NCBI GenBank assembly: GCA_963824225.1
Contig: CAWGOF010000003.1
Location: forward strand, 930,001-994,000
Length of the DNA stretch: 64,000 nucleotides
DNA from: CAWGOF01 sp963824225
GTDB taxonomy: Bacteria; Acidobacteriota; Polarisedimenticolia; Polarisedimenticolales; Polarisedimenticolaceae
Direction of reading: 5' to 3'
The position numbers and the translations under genes are program-made. Below are positions 55,359-64,000 of this stretch, one piece after another (positions within the stretch are counted from its first letter, which is position 1; each line of letters opens with the position of its first letter). The notes under the pieces are model-generated. The model was not told where the DNA came from, did not search any database, and worked only from the letters and a program-made list of their open reading frames with translations.

Positions 55359-55927
55359 CGCGCGCGCGCCGAGCGGCGCGCGGAGGCGAGCGTGACGATC
55401 GCCGCGATCGCGAGAGCGGCAAGCACGGCCGACAGCACCAACAGCGGCACGAGGACCGCGGCGACCGCCGAGGCCAGCGCGACGAGGTCTTCGACGAGCG
55501 AGAGCAACGGATTCGCGAGCCCGAGCGTGGTCACGGTCGAGACCAGCCGCAGCTTGGCTTTGGCCACGTGCACGGTCGCCGCCGTCCCGCCTCCCGCGAT
55601 CAGCCCGATCGCGGTCGACGCCAGTGGACCGAGATCGCGCAAGACGCCCGCGGCGAGAAGCGTCGCCGCCGCCGGCTTGACGACCGTGCCCAGGAGGTCG
55701 AGGCCATGGTCCACGACCGGGATCTTGTCGCCCAGAACCTCGACGACGAGCGCCGCGCCGAAGACGACGAGCGCCGCGTCCGAGCCGAGCCAGTCGAAGC
55801 GCGCGGCGAGCGGCAGGACGTCGAAGCGCGCGGCGAGACCGGCGACGAGCAACGGGACGAACGCGCGCAACCCGGCGCAGCCGGCGAGCAGGATGCCCAG
55901 ACCGATCTGGCCCGCGAGCGTGTCCAC
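55355..55927 (-). CDS. DUF4126 family membrane protein
   Basis: 190 residues starting GTG 55927. Six or so hydrophobic segments with the family pattern AGCAGLRAFVPLLVAGLAAR, EVLGDKIPVVDHGLDLLGTV and KPAAATLLAAG. The function of DUF4126 is unknown. TAACCT lies six bases before the start, another possible leaderless case. Confidence 0.8.
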   Translation of the reverse strand: MDTLAGQIGLGILLAGCAGLRAFVPLLVAGLAARFDVLPLAARFDWLGSDAALVVFGAALVVEVLGDKIPVVDHGLDLLGTVVKPAAATLLAAGVLRDLGPLASTAIGLIAGGGTAATVHVAKAKLRLVSTVTTLGLANPLLSLVEDLVALASAVAAVLVPLLVLSAVLAALAIAAIVTLASARRSARAR

Positions 55928-55936
55928 GTGGTCAGG

Positions 55937-56161
55937 TTAGCGCAGGTGTCCCAAGCGGGCGACGACCGTCTCGAGCCGTTTGCGGAACGTCTTCAGGTCG
56001 GCCGTCTCCAGGGCTCGACCGGCTTCGACCAGCTTCTCGGCCAGCTCGGTCTGCTCGAGCTCGACGCACGCCCGGCGCGCCTGCTCGAGCTTGTGCGCGA
56101 GACCGTCGAGCGCCCCGACGCTCATCGAGTTCAGGTGCGCGATGAGCTGACCCGGGCTCAT
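55937..56161 (-). CDS. Small helical protein, unknown function
   Basis: 74 residues (MSPGQLIAHLNSMSVGALDG), entirely helical with a central heptad-like region LAHKLEQARRACVELEQTEL. ATG 56161 overlaps the CBS protein stop (ATGA), so it is co-translated and may bind that protein. No homologue recognised. Confidence 0.65.
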   Translation of the reverse strand: MSPGQLIAHLNSMSVGALDGLAHKLEQARRACVELEQTELAEKLVEAGRALETADLKTFRKRLETVVARLGHLR

Positions 56162-56583
56162 TCGCCACCCTCGCCGCGTCCGACCTTCTGGCGCAACGCG
56201 ACGGCGCGGCACACGTCGAGCGAGCTGACGATGCCGGCGAGCTTCCCACCCCGCACGATCGGGATCCGATGGATCCGCAGGCGGTACATCATCTCGCACA
56301 GGTCGGCGATCTCGGTCTCCTCGGTCGCCGAGACCGGAGGCGATGTCATGATGTCACGCACGCGCAGGGGGCCGTCGACGGCGCCGGCTCCGGAGTCCTC
56401 GGCCTTGGTCATCGTGGCGAAGTACAGATCCCACGGACTGACGATCCCGACCACCTCGCCCGCGGCGTTGATCACCGGCGCACCGTGGAGATGGTTGTCG
56501 ACGAGGCGGTCGACCGCCGCATCCACGGAATCGTCCTCGCCGAGGGTCAGGACGTCGGTTTGCATCAGATCCTTGGCACGCAT
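56158..56583 (-). CDS. CBS-domain pair protein
   Basis: 141 residues with two CBS motifs: MRAKDLMQTDVLTLGEDDSV to VGIVSPWDLYFAT, and VRDIMTSPPVSATEETEIAD to AGIVSSLDVCRAV. CBS pairs bind adenine nucleotides (AMP, ATP, NAD, c-di-AMP) and act as energy or ligand sensors. GGGGAAGG precedes the ATG. Confidence 0.9.
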   Translation of the reverse strand: MRAKDLMQTDVLTLGEDDSVDAAVDRLVDNHLHGAPVINAAGEVVGIVSPWDLYFATMTKAEDSGAGAVDGPLRVRDIMTSPPVSATEETEIADLCEMMYRLRIHRIPIVRGGKLAGIVSSLDVCRAVALRQKVGRGEGGE

Positions 56584-56601
56584 GGCCTTCCCCTTCGCGA
56601 C

Positions 56602-56619
56602 GGTGCGAGCGATCGCACC
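56602..56619. promoter_or_regulatory. Palindrome in the leader of the CBS gene
   Basis: GGTGCGA and TCGCACC form a seven-base stem with a GCGA tetraloop, 18 bases before the CBS start codon on the minus strand. It could be an operator or a translational control hairpin. Confidence 0.3.
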
Positions 56620-56751
56620 CGGGCTGCACGGATTATCCGAGCCCCCGCGTCCGATTTCCAGGTCGATCGCCGTGCGGCGCGGCACACGCTCCGCGTGGCC
56701 CGCCGAGATTCGATGCTGGTATAGTGTCCCCGCGCCCGCGACGTTGCGTGC

Positions 56752-58594
56752 ATGATGCTGAAGCGTATCAAGGAGCTCCTGGCCCGGCGAGGCAGGAAGC
56801 CCGAACCCGAACCCGCCGCATCCCCCGTTCCGACCGTTGCCCCTGCGTCGCCCGCGATCCACCGCGGGCCGAGCGTCGTGCATCAGCCGATCCCCGTATC
56901 CGAGCTCGATGCCGATGCGGTGAAGATCGTTCAGCGCCTGGCGCGGTTCGATCACGCGGCGTACCTCGTGGGAGGCTGCGTCCGCGACCTGCTGCTCGAC
57001 CGACGGCCGAAGGACTTCGACGTCGGGACCTCGGCGACGCCGCGCCAGATCAAGCGCCTGTTCCGCAACTGCCGGATCATCGGGCGACGCTTCCGCCTGG
57101 CTCACGTGTACTTCCAGAACGGCAAGATCATCGAGGTCGCCACGTTCCGGGCCCAGGACGGCGACGAGGCCGCCCGACGCGACCCAGGGCGATCTGCTGA
57201 TCCGGGACGACAACCAGTTCGGCACGCTCGAGGAAGACGCGCTGCGCCGCGATTTCACGGTCAACGCCTGTTCTACGACGTGACCAACGGCAACGTGCTC
57301 GACCATGCGGACGGGTTGGCCGACCTGCGGCGGCGGCTGGTCCGCACGATCGGCGACCCGACGATCCGGTTCCGCGAGGACCCGATCCGCATCCTGCGGG
57401 CCGTGCGCTTCGCCGCGCGCCTCGATTTCGCGATCGAGCCGACGACGCTCGAGGCCCTGCGTCGGACGCGCCATGAGATCCCGCGGGCCGCGACGCCGCG
57501 GATCCTCGAGGAGATCAACCGGTTCTGCCGGTCCGGGTGCGGCACGGCGGTCGTTCGAGCAGATGCGTGCCACGGGCGTGCTCGAGGTGATCCTGCCCGA
57601 GGTCGCGACCCAGCTGCAGGACGAGCCCCGACGCTGGGACCTGCTCGTCGGCATTCTCGAGGGTCTGGACGCGCGCAGCACCGCCGGACACGACCCGCTC
57701 CTGGGGACGGTCCTCGCTGCGCTTCTGCTCCCCGTGGTCGCCTCGCGCGTCGGATGGCGCGCCGACGGCGCTCCCTCGACGCCGTCCGAGGAGGATCTCC
57801 GCCGGTCGATCGACGATCTGCTCCGGCCGATCGCTCTGCGTCTGCGCGTCTCGCGGAACGATCAGGAGCAGTGCCGTCTGATTCTCGACGCGGTGCTGCG
57901 CATGGCGCCAGCCGATGCCAGTCGGCACGGCCGTCGCGCGATCCAGCGTCATCCGGCGTTGCCCGCCGCGCGCATGTTCCTCGGTGCCGTCGGCCGGGCG
58001 TGGGGCGGGGCGTACGCCGAAGCGAGCGCGGCGTGGAGCGGCGACGTCGAAGGGCACGGAGCCGACGCCGCAGCAGAGACTCCGGCCACGACCGAGCGCG
58101 GCTCGACGGGTCCGCGGCGACGGCGGGGACGACGCGGCGGCCGGGGCCGGCGCTCCGGAACGGAGGCGCCGCCTCGCGCCGAAGCACGAGCCGCCCAGCC
58201 CGGGCCGGCCCGCCCCGCGGCGGCGCAGCGCGACCTCCCCCCGGTGTGGGACGACGACTACTTCTTTGCGGCGCTCCCCTCCGTCCCCGAGCTCAGCACC
58301 GACGACGGGAAGCCGAACCGCTACGGCGAGGGCCAGTTCGCGGGTCGCGCGGCAGCCAAGGTCGAGGTCGTCGCCGAGGCCGAGGCCGACGAAGCCGAGG
58401 CCGACGCGCCCGAAGCGGACGCGTCCGAAGCGGACGAGCCCGAGACCGCCGAGGCCGATTCGTCCGCCGCAGAGCCGGCGACCGAGGGCGGCGAGCCGCG
58501 GCGCAAGCGCCGGCGGCGCCGCCGCCGGCGTGGGGGCCGTGGACCGGCGCCCCTGTCCGCGCCGGCTGGCGAAGGAACGCCTCCGCAAGCGTGA
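56752..58594 (+). CDS. pcnB: Poly(A) polymerase / CCA-adding-type nucleotidyltransferase, three frameshifts
   Basis: Class-II nucleotidyltransferase: ARFDHAAYLVGGCVRDLLLD, RRPKDFDVGTSATPRQIKRL (DxD metal site), FRNCRIIGRRFRLAHV, IEVATFRAQ, RRDFTVNALFYD, PTIRFREDPIRILRAVRFAA. This matches the PcnB group. One insertion near 57175, one deletion near 57268 and one insertion near 57533 are inferred; the corrected length is 613 residues. The N terminus is Pro-rich and the last 150 or so residues are a disordered tail of Arg/Gly-rich, acidic (DEAEADAPEADASEADE) and Arg-rich (RRKRRRRRRRRGGRG) blocks, as in RNA-degradosome-type proteins. TATAGT at 56720-56725 is a candidate -10 box. The stop overlaps hcrC. 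Confidence 0.85.
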
Positions 58595-59115
58595 CGCGCG
58601 ACGATCCATCCGCGCTCGCCGAGCCGGTCCACGCCGTGTGGCGCGTGAACGGGGAAGACCTCCACGTCTCCTTCGCCGCGTACAAGACGATGCTCGAGGT
58701 GCTGCGCGAGGACCTCGGCCTCACCGGGACGAAGCACGGCTGCGAGCTCGGCGAGTGTGGTGCGTGCGCCGTCCTCGTCGACGGCGAGCCCATGCTGTCG
58801 TGCCTGATGCTCGGCCTGGCGTGCGCCGGTCGGTCGATCACCACGGTGGAAGGGTTGATGGATGGCCCCGAGCTGCACCCGCTGCAGGCCGCGTTCGCCG
58901 ATCTCGGTGGAGCGCAGTGCGGCTACTGCACGCCGGCGATCCTCGTCACCGCCAAGGCCCTGCTCGACCGCTCGCCCGCGCCGTCGCGCGACGAGATCCG
59001 GGAGGCGCTGTCGGGAACGCTGTGCCGCTGCACCGGATACCAGCAGATCTTCGAATCGGTCGAGGAGGCCGCGCAGCGCATCTCCGATCGGCGCCGCAAC
59101 GAAGGCGCGTCATGA
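58591..59115 (+). CDS. hcrC: 4-hydroxybenzoyl-CoA reductase-type gamma subunit ([2Fe-2S])
   Basis: 174 residues from GTG 58591 (GTGA overlap with pcnB). Small iron-sulfur subunit of the xanthine-oxidase family. Plant-ferredoxin cluster: HGCELGECGACAVLVDGEPM then LSC. Second cluster: AQCGYCTPAILVTAKALL and GTLCRCTGYQQIF. It passes electrons between the molybdenum cofactor subunit and the external partner. First of three overlapping genes. Confidence 0.9.
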   Translation: MTRDDPSALAEPVHAVWRVNGEDLHVSFAAYKTMLEVLREDLGLTGTKHGCELGECGACAVLVDGEPMLSCLMLGLACAGRSITTVEGLMDGPELHPLQAAFADLGGAQCGYCTPAILVTAKALLDRSPAPSRDEIREALSGTLCRCTGYQQIFESVEEAAQRISDRRRNEGAS

Positions 59116-61577
59116 GCCGCTCGTTCGGCGTCGTCGGCCAGCCCCGGCGGCGCGTCGACGCTCGCGCCAAGGTCACGGGCCTGACGAAGTTCGCGGACGA
59201 CGTGGTCCTGCCGCGCATGGTGTTCGGCCGGCTGCTGCGCTCGCCCCACCCCCACGCGCGCATTCGACGGATCGACGCGACTCGCGCCGCCGCTCGGCCG
59301 GGCGTCCTGCTGGTGCTCGTGGGATCGGACTTCTCGGGCGAGTTCGGCATCCTCCCCGTGAGCCAGGACGAGGAGCCGCTGTGCCGAGAGCGCGTGCGCT
59401 ACGTCGGGGACGCGGTCGCGGCCGTGATCGCCACGGACGAGCGGACGGCCGGCGATGCGCTCGAGCTCGTCGACGTGGAGTACGAGCTGCTGCGCACGAT
59501 CGGCTCCCCCGAGGAAGCGCTCGACTTTCCTGCGCCGCGGATCCACGAGTACGGCGAGGAAGGCAACGTGCACAAGCGCGTGTCGTTCCGCTTCGGCGAC
59601 GTCGACACGGCTCTCGCCACGGCGGACCACGTGTTCGAGGACCTGTTCTTCTACGAGGGCAACACGCACCTGCCGATCGAGCAGCACGCCGCGGTGGCGG
59701 CGCTCGATCCGGACGGCAAGCTGACCTTGTGGTCGAGCACGCAGACGCCGCACTACGTGCACCGCGCGCTGGCCAAGATCCTCGCGATCCCGGCGCGGCA
59801 CATCCGGGTCATCGCCTGCCCGAACGGCGGCGGGTTCGGTGGCAAGAGCGACATCTTCCAGCACGAGATGGTCGCGGCCAAGGCGGCGCTCGTCCTCGGC
59901 CGGCCGGTCAAGATCACGCTCGACCGCGAGGAGGTGTTCTACTGCCATCGCGGACGCCACCCGGTCACGATGCGCCTGCGCACCGGCGTCGGGCGGGATG
60001 GATCGATCGCCGGGATGCACCTCGAGACGCTGCTCGATGGCGGGGCGTACGGCTCGTACGGGGTCGCGAGCTTGCTCTACACGGGGGCGCTCCAGACGGT
60101 CACGTATCACGTGCCGCGCTACCGGTTCCAGGGTTGCCGGACGTTCACGAACAAGCCGCCGTGCGGACCGAAGCGCGGTCACGGAACGCCGCAGCCACGA
60201 TTCGGCCTCGAGGTCCAGCTGGACAAGATCGCCGAGAAGCTCGCGCTCGACCCGGCCGAGCTGCGCCTCGCGATCGTCGAGAAGCCGGGGGCCGTGACCG
60301 CGAACTGGCTGCGCCTGGGAACGATCGGCCTGGCGCAGTGCATCCGGCGCGTGGTCGAGGTATCCGGCTGGCGCGACAAGTACCGCAAGCTCCCGACCGG
60401 GCGAGGGGTCGGGATCGCCTGCTCGTCCTACCTGTGCGGCGCCGGCCTGCCGATCTACTGGAACGACATGCCGCACTCGGGCGTGCAGCTCAAGCTCGAC
60501 CGGTCGGGTGGCGTCACGGTGTTCTGCGGCGCGACCGAGATCGGCCAGGGATCGGACGACGTCCTGGCCGCGCTCGTCGCCGAGATCCTGGGCCTCGAGA
60601 CGTTCGACGTGCGCTGCGTGACCGGCGACACCGACCTGACCCCGGTCGACCTGGGCTCGTACTCGAGCCGCGTGACGCTGATGATGGGCCATGCGGCGAT
60701 CCAGGCCGCGGAGCGCGCGCGCGAGCTCGTCGCGGCCGCGGCGGCACGACACCTCGACGTGCCGGTCGAGCGGATCGGCCTCGCCGCAGGGCGCGTCTTC
60801 GACGTCGAGGATCCCGAACGGGGCGTCGCGTTCGCCGACGCCGTCGCGCGCGCGGAGGCGGTCCACGGCACGATCGGCACCGTCGGCTCCTATACGCCGC
60901 CGCGCTCGGCCGCGCGGTTCCAGGGCGGTGGCGTCGGACCCTCCCCGACCTATTCGTACAGCGCGGCGGTCGTCGAGGCTGAGGTCGACCCCGCTACGGG
61001 CTGGATCGTCGTGCCTCGCATCTTCATCGCCCACGACATCGGACGCGCGCTCAACCCGGTCCTGGCCCGCGGGCAGGTCGAGGGAAGCGTGTACATGGGG
61101 CTGGGCGAGGCGTTGATGGAGGAGCAGGCGTTCCGCCGGCTCCCGGCGAAGCTCTCGAGCGCCCTGGTCCACAAATTCCCGTCGATGCTCGAGTACAAGA
61201 GCCCGACGTCGCTCGACATGCCCGAGGTCGTGACCGAGCTGATCGAGGACCCGGACGCGGCGGGCCCGTTCGGCGCCAAGGAGGTCGGACAGGGTCCGCT
61301 CCTGCCGATCATGCCCGCCGTGGCCAACGCGGTCTACGACGCGATCGGCGTGCGCATCGACGAGGTCCCGATCACGCCGGACAAGGTGCTCAAGGCGCTC
61401 GACGACAAGCGCCGTGGCGGCCCCGGACGGTACGGGCCGAGCGCATTTCCGCACATCGAGTGGCCCGAGCCGCTCGACGTCCCACCGCCGTGGGACGGCG
61501 GCGACGGCCAGGCGCGCAACCGGCCCGAGCGCAAGCGCGCCGCGCGGCTCGGTCGCGCGGACGGCGTGCGCTCATGA
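59112..61577 (+). CDS. hcrA: 4-hydroxybenzoyl-CoA reductase-type alpha subunit (molybdopterin-binding)
   Basis: 821 residues, ATG 59112 in ATGA overlap. Large subunit of the xanthine-oxidase family: FADDVVLPRMVFGRLLRSPH, RVRYVGDAVAAVIATDE, PNGGGFGGKSDIFQHEMVAA (cofactor site), FTNKPPCGPKRGHGTPQPRF, ATEIGQGSDDVLAALVAEIL, FGAKEVGQG with the catalytic Glu. The KPPCGPKRGHG segment and the partner beta subunit point to the 4-hydroxybenzoyl-CoA reductase branch, which reductively removes the phenolic hydroxyl. Length is slightly above the family's roughly 770. Other substrates of the family cannot be excluded. Confidence 0.85.
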   Translation: MSRSFGVVGQPRRRVDARAKVTGLTKFADDVVLPRMVFGRLLRSPHPHARIRRIDATRAAARPGVLLVLVGSDFSGEFGILPVSQDEEPLCRERVRYVGDAVAAVIATDERTAGDALELVDVEYELLRTIGSPEEALDFPAPRIHEYGEEGNVHKRVSFRFGDVDTALATADHVFEDLFFYEGNTHLPIEQHAAVAALDPDGKLTLWSSTQTPHYVHRALAKILAIPARHIRVIACPNGGGFGGKSDIFQHEMVAAKAALVLGRPVKITLDREEVFYCHRGRHPVTMRLRTGVGRDGSIAGMHLETLLDGGAYGSYGVASLLYTGALQTVTYHVPRYRFQGCRTFTNKPPCGPKRGHGTPQPRFGLEVQLDKIAEKLALDPAELRLAIVEKPGAVTANWLRLGTIGLAQCIRRVVEVSGWRDKYRKLPTGRGVGIACSSYLCGAGLPIYWNDMPHSGVQLKLDRSGGVTVFCGATEIGQGSDDVLAALVAEILGLETFDVRCVTGDTDLTPVDLGSYSSRVTLMMGHAAIQAAERARELVAAAAARHLDVPVERIGLAAGRVFDVEDPERGVAFADAVARAEAVHGTIGTVGSYTPPRSAARFQGGGVGPSPTYSYSAAVVEAEVDPATGWIVVPRIFIAHDIGRALNPVLARGQVEGSVYMGLGEALMEEQAFRRLPAKLSSALVHKFPSMLEYKSPTSLDMPEVVTELIEDPDAAGPFGAKEVGQGPLLPIMPAVANAVYDAIGVRIDEVPITPDKVLKALDDKRRGGPGRYGPSAFPHIEWPEPLDVPPPWDGGDGQARNRPERKRAARLGRADGVRS

Positions 61578-62611
61578 TGCGCCTGCCGTCCTTTCGCTGG
61601 CACGCGCCGCGGACGCTCGACGAGGCGGTGCGCATCCTGGCCGCCGAGGGTCCCCAGGCGCTGCCGATGGCCGGTGGCACCGACCTGCTGCCGAACATGA
61701 AGCGCCGGCAGCAGGTGCCGAAGGCGTTGGTCTCGCTCCACGCGATCGAGCGCCTGCGCGAGACGCGCAACGGTACCGGGCTCACGCTCGGCGCGGGGCT
61801 CACGCTTTCCGCGGTCGTGCGCCACGCCGCCGTTCGGTCGAGCTACCCGGGCTTGTGGCAGGCCGCCGCGCAGGTCGCCACCCCGCACCTGCGGGCGATG
61901 GGCACGCTCGGCGGAAATCTGTGCCTCGACACGCGCTGCACGTACTACGACCAGACCTACGAGTGGCGCAAGGCGATCGCGTTCTGCATGAAGAAGGACG
62001 GCGAGGTCTGCTGGGTCGCCCCGGCGAGCCGGCGCTGCCTCGCGGTCTCGTCGACGGACACGGCGCCCGCCCTCCTGACGCTCGACGCCAAGGTCCTCCT
62101 CGTGTCGGCCGCGGGCGAGCGCGAGGTCGCGCTCGAGGATCTGTACCGCAACGACGGGATCGACTACCTCACCCGACGGCCGGACGAGATCCTGGCCGAG
62201 GTCCGACTGCCCAGCGTGGCCGGCCGGCGCAGCACGTACTGGAAGCTGCGCCGCCGGGGCGCGTTCGACTTCCCCGTCCTGTCGGTCGCCGCGGCCATCG
62301 ACGTCGCGCCGGACGGCACGGTCGAGCGGGCGCGGATCGTCCTCGGCGCCGTGGCCTCCCGCCCGCTTGCGGCCGAGCGCGCGGCGGCCAGCCTCGCAGG
62401 CCAGCCGCTGACCGACGGCGCGATCGCGAACGCGGCCGCCCTCGCCGCCGAGATCGCGAAGCCCATGGACAACACCGACTTCACGCTGCACTGGCGCAAG
62501 CGCGTCGCCGCGGAGTTCGTCGGCTACGCGCTGCGCGAGCTGCGCGGTGACGACATGCGGGCGACGCGCGTCCGCATCGCCCGCCACGACCTCGAGTCGG
62601 TCGCCGGCTAG
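61574..62611 (+). CDS. hcrB: 4-hydroxybenzoyl-CoA reductase-type beta subunit (FAD and extra [4Fe-4S])
   Basis: 345 residues, ATG 61574 in ATGA overlap. FAD domain with LPMAGGTDLLPNMKRR and MGTLGGNLCLD. The loop TRCTYYDQTYEWRKAIAFC to VCWVAPASRRC holds four cysteines spaced 16, 8 and 9 residues apart. This is the spacing of the extra [4Fe-4S] ligands in the Thauera aromatica enzyme (Cys122, 138, 146, 155, recalled from the literature), absent from other xanthine-oxidase members. This is the main reason for the specific call. Completes the three-subunit operon. Confidence 0.9.
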   Translation: MMRLPSFRWHAPRTLDEAVRILAAEGPQALPMAGGTDLLPNMKRRQQVPKALVSLHAIERLRETRNGTGLTLGAGLTLSAVVRHAAVRSSYPGLWQAAAQVATPHLRAMGTLGGNLCLDTRCTYYDQTYEWRKAIAFCMKKDGEVCWVAPASRRCLAVSSTDTAPALLTLDAKVLLVSAAGEREVALEDLYRNDGIDYLTRRPDEILAEVRLPSVAGRRSTYWKLRRRGAFDFPVLSVAAAIDVAPDGTVERARIVLGAVASRPLAAERAAASLAGQPLTDGAIANAAALAAEIAKPMDNTDFTLHWRKRVAAEFVGYALRELRGDDMRATRVRIARHDLESVAG

Positions 62612-62620
62612 AGCGACCCG

Positions 62621-63595
62621 GTGAACCGCGCACGCTCGATCGCCGTGTGCGCCGCGCTTCTCGCCCCGGGCCCCGCGGTCGCCGACGCGTTCTGGGACCA
62701 CTGGGGCGACGGCAAGGCCGAGATCGCGGCGTACGACCTGGTGTATCCGCGGTACGGCGCCGAGCGCTCGGGCACCGCGATCGCGATCTTCGTGACCGAG
62801 ACGTTCGCGCCGAGCGCCGGGGTCAAGAGCGAGGACGCGAGTCGTCCGGCGGCCGAGACGGTCCCCGTGATGAAGCTCAACCTGGTCCAGGACTTCGCGA
62901 CGGGCGTCTACGACTACAACCTGATGACCAGCGCGTTCGTGGCGCTCGATGCCGGCGCCGGGGTCGATTCGCGACGCACGCTCAAGGTCGCGTTCTCGGC
63001 CCAGGAATGGTGCGGCCAGGTCTACTCCCAGGCGCGCCTCGAGCGGTCGGGCGTGCGCCTCGTGTCGCACAGCTACTTCGACGGCGAGGCCGACGCGTCG
63101 ACCACGCTGCCGTCCCGCCCGGACGGCCTGGCCGAGGACGCGCTCCTCGTGTGGGCCCGCGGCCTTGCAGCACCGGTGCTCGATCCAGGTAAGACGGCCG
63201 AGGTGCCGCTCCTGCGATCGCTCGAGCGGGCCCGGCTGGGGCACGTCCCGGTCGCATGGGACCGTGCGACGCTCTCTCGCTCCACCGCTCCGCGACGTAC
63301 GGTCGTTCCCGCAGGCACGTTCGAGGTCGACGAGCTGACGGTCGCGATCGCCGCGCTCGAGGAGCCGCGGACCTATCCGCCGAGCCACCCCAAGGCCTCG
63401 GCTGCGAAGCGCACCTGGACGTTCCTCGTCGAGCGCGCCGCACCGCATCGCATCGTGCGCTTCGGCCGCGACGACGGGATGAAGGCCGAGCTCGTGGCGA
63501 GCAAGCGCATGCCGTACTGGACCCTGAACGGCCCGGGACTCGAATCGGCCCTGGCCGAGCTGGGGCTCAAGCCGCGCCCACCCCGGACTCCGTAA
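62621..63595 (+). CDS. Secreted protein of unknown function
   Basis: 324 residues from GTG 62621. Signal peptide SIAVCAALLAPGPAVADAFW. The body (GKAEIAAYDLVYPRYGAERS, NLVQDFATGVYDYNLMTSAF, KVAFSAQEWCGQVYSQARLE, VPAGTFEVDELTVAIA) looks beta-rich; YDLVYPRYGAERSGTA is reminiscent of septum- or lipid-handling periplasmic proteins, but I do not recognise it. Ten bases after hcrB, so possibly co-transcribed, though not obviously related. Confidence 0.7.
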   Translation: MNRARSIAVCAALLAPGPAVADAFWDHWGDGKAEIAAYDLVYPRYGAERSGTAIAIFVTETFAPSAGVKSEDASRPAAETVPVMKLNLVQDFATGVYDYNLMTSAFVALDAGAGVDSRRTLKVAFSAQEWCGQVYSQARLERSGVRLVSHSYFDGEADASTTLPSRPDGLAEDALLVWARGLAAPVLDPGKTAEVPLLRSLERARLGHVPVAWDRATLSRSTAPRRTVVPAGTFEVDELTVAIAALEEPRTYPPSHPKASAAKRTWTFLVERAAPHRIVRFGRDDGMKAELVASKRMPYWTLNGPGLESALAELGLKPRPPRTP

Positions 63596-63678
63596 TCGGC
63601 ATTCCCGTTTCGTAACGCGCGCCGCGCTGCCCCACGGATCGGGCCACCCAAGCGATTGCACATTCGTAGGCCGATGGC

Positions 63679-63707
63679 TTGAAGCGTATTCCGAGCGAAC
63701 CTAGATT
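63679..63707 (+). promoter_or_regulatory. Sigma70 promoter of the PAS gene
   Basis: TTGAAG (63679-63684), a 17-base spacer and TAGATT (63702-63707). GGAGG lies six bases before ATG 63726. The predicted leader is only about 12 bases. Confidence 0.65.
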
Positions 63708-63725
63708 CCGGCCGCGGAGGCGGCC

Positions 63726-64000
63726 ATGAACCAATGCGGCTCGTTCATCGTCGATCACCAGGGCCGGATGCTGGGCTTCGATCAGGCCATGGAGCACCTG
63801 ACCGGCTGGCCGGCGACCGACGTCGTGGGTCACGACAAGGACCTCGTCGGCGGCGGTGAAGGCGTCCCGCTCTATGACGGAGAGCTCGTGCCGTGGGGCG
63901 CCGGCAATGCCGAGCTGTCGCTCTATTGCCGCGACGGTCGCCTGCTCGAGGTCGAGGTGACCTCCGAGCCGCTGCGCGGCGGATCGCGCCAGTCGCTCGT
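63726..64000 (+). CDS. PAS-domain protein, 5' part only (window edge)
   Basis: The first 91 codons (MNQCGSFIVDHQGRMLGFDQ AMEHLTGWPATDVVGHD) form a PAS core with the typical GRMLGFDQAMEHLTGW and a later strand LSLYCRDGRLLEVEVTSEPL. PAS domains bind small ligands or cofactors and usually sit before a histidine kinase, diguanylate cyclase or sigma54 domain, which would lie beyond the edge. It has its own promoter. Confidence 0.75.
   Translation, partial: MNQCGSFIVDHQGRMLGFDQAMEHLTGWPATDVVGHDKDLVGGGEGVPLYDGELVPWGAGNAELSLYCRDGRLLEVEVTSEPLRGGSRQSL

Overview
The window is about 70% GC, densely coded, and rich in GTG/ATG starts that overlap the preceding stop (GTGA, ATGA). It carries no rRNA, tRNA, CRISPR array, insertion sequence or phage gene that I can see. 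Gene content fits an uncultivated high-GC bacterium of the myxobacterial / deltaproteobacterial / Eisenbacteria-Acidobacteria kind: a kinase-TPR-GAF-sigma54 regulator, MopE-type repeat protein, ASPIC/UnbV FG-GAP protein, many TPR lipoproteins, ECF sigma/anti-sigma pairs, and a molybdenum enzyme of anaerobic aromatic metabolism. I cannot name the taxon. No gene-free stretch exceeds about 300 bases; the longest gaps are about 235 (9564-9798), 180 (27400-27579) and 166 (48262-48427) bases.

Layout. 1-2417 holds a mitochondrial-type aconitase broken by many single-base insertions. 2447-4347 has a HEAT-like protein and a Cys-rich secreted protein. 4398-9152 is a giant Ser/Thr kinase-AAA-TPR-GAF-sigma54 activator. 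9207-15983 holds a small secreted protein, an OmpR-type two-component system, serA, and an alkaline-phosphatase-superfamily/TPR lipoprotein. 15995-27399 (minus strand) is a run of exported proteins: FG-GAP/UnbV, TPR, a 1703-residue beta-helix with 21 MopE repeats, and a 1056-residue secreted protein, with an intrinsic terminator between the last two. 27580-31439 (minus) has a DUF1684 protein, PfkB kinase, CitE-like lyase, infC and queF. 31458-39282 has MFS, GT-C-like, HtrA, N-formylglutamate amidohydrolase and large ispG. 39279-44502 has YciI, a SelW-like SELENOPROTEIN that ordinary ORF calling misses, proline dehydrogenase, DUF2231, a J-protein, Smr, a zinc ribbon and DUF547. 44465-51691 has two ECF sigma/anti-sigma modules around an outer-membrane barrel, a HAD hydrolase and a zinc-ribbon protein. 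51758-55358 is a two-ATPase/two-permease ABC-2 exporter cluster, heavily frameshifted. 55355-58594 has DUF4126, CBS and pcnB. 58591-62611 encodes the three subunits of a 4-hydroxybenzoyl-CoA reductase-type enzyme. The window ends in a PAS-domain gene.

Main discoveries. (1) At 39611-39835 a 74-residue Rdx/SelW protein has a CxxU motif encoded by TGA, followed by a hairpin whose GGUCU loop recalls the E. coli fdhF SECIS. (2) Single-base insertions cluster in a few genes (aconitase, ABC cluster, ispG, pcnB) while 5-kb ORFs elsewhere are intact; this looks like local sequence error rather than gene decay. (3) Several genes have a -10 box 6-9 bases from the start codon, including two divergent pairs sharing overlapping inverted -10 boxes, which suggests leaderless and bidirectional transcription. 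(4) infC appears to start at a non-canonical codon. (5) The MopE repeat array is inserted inside a beta-helix protein.
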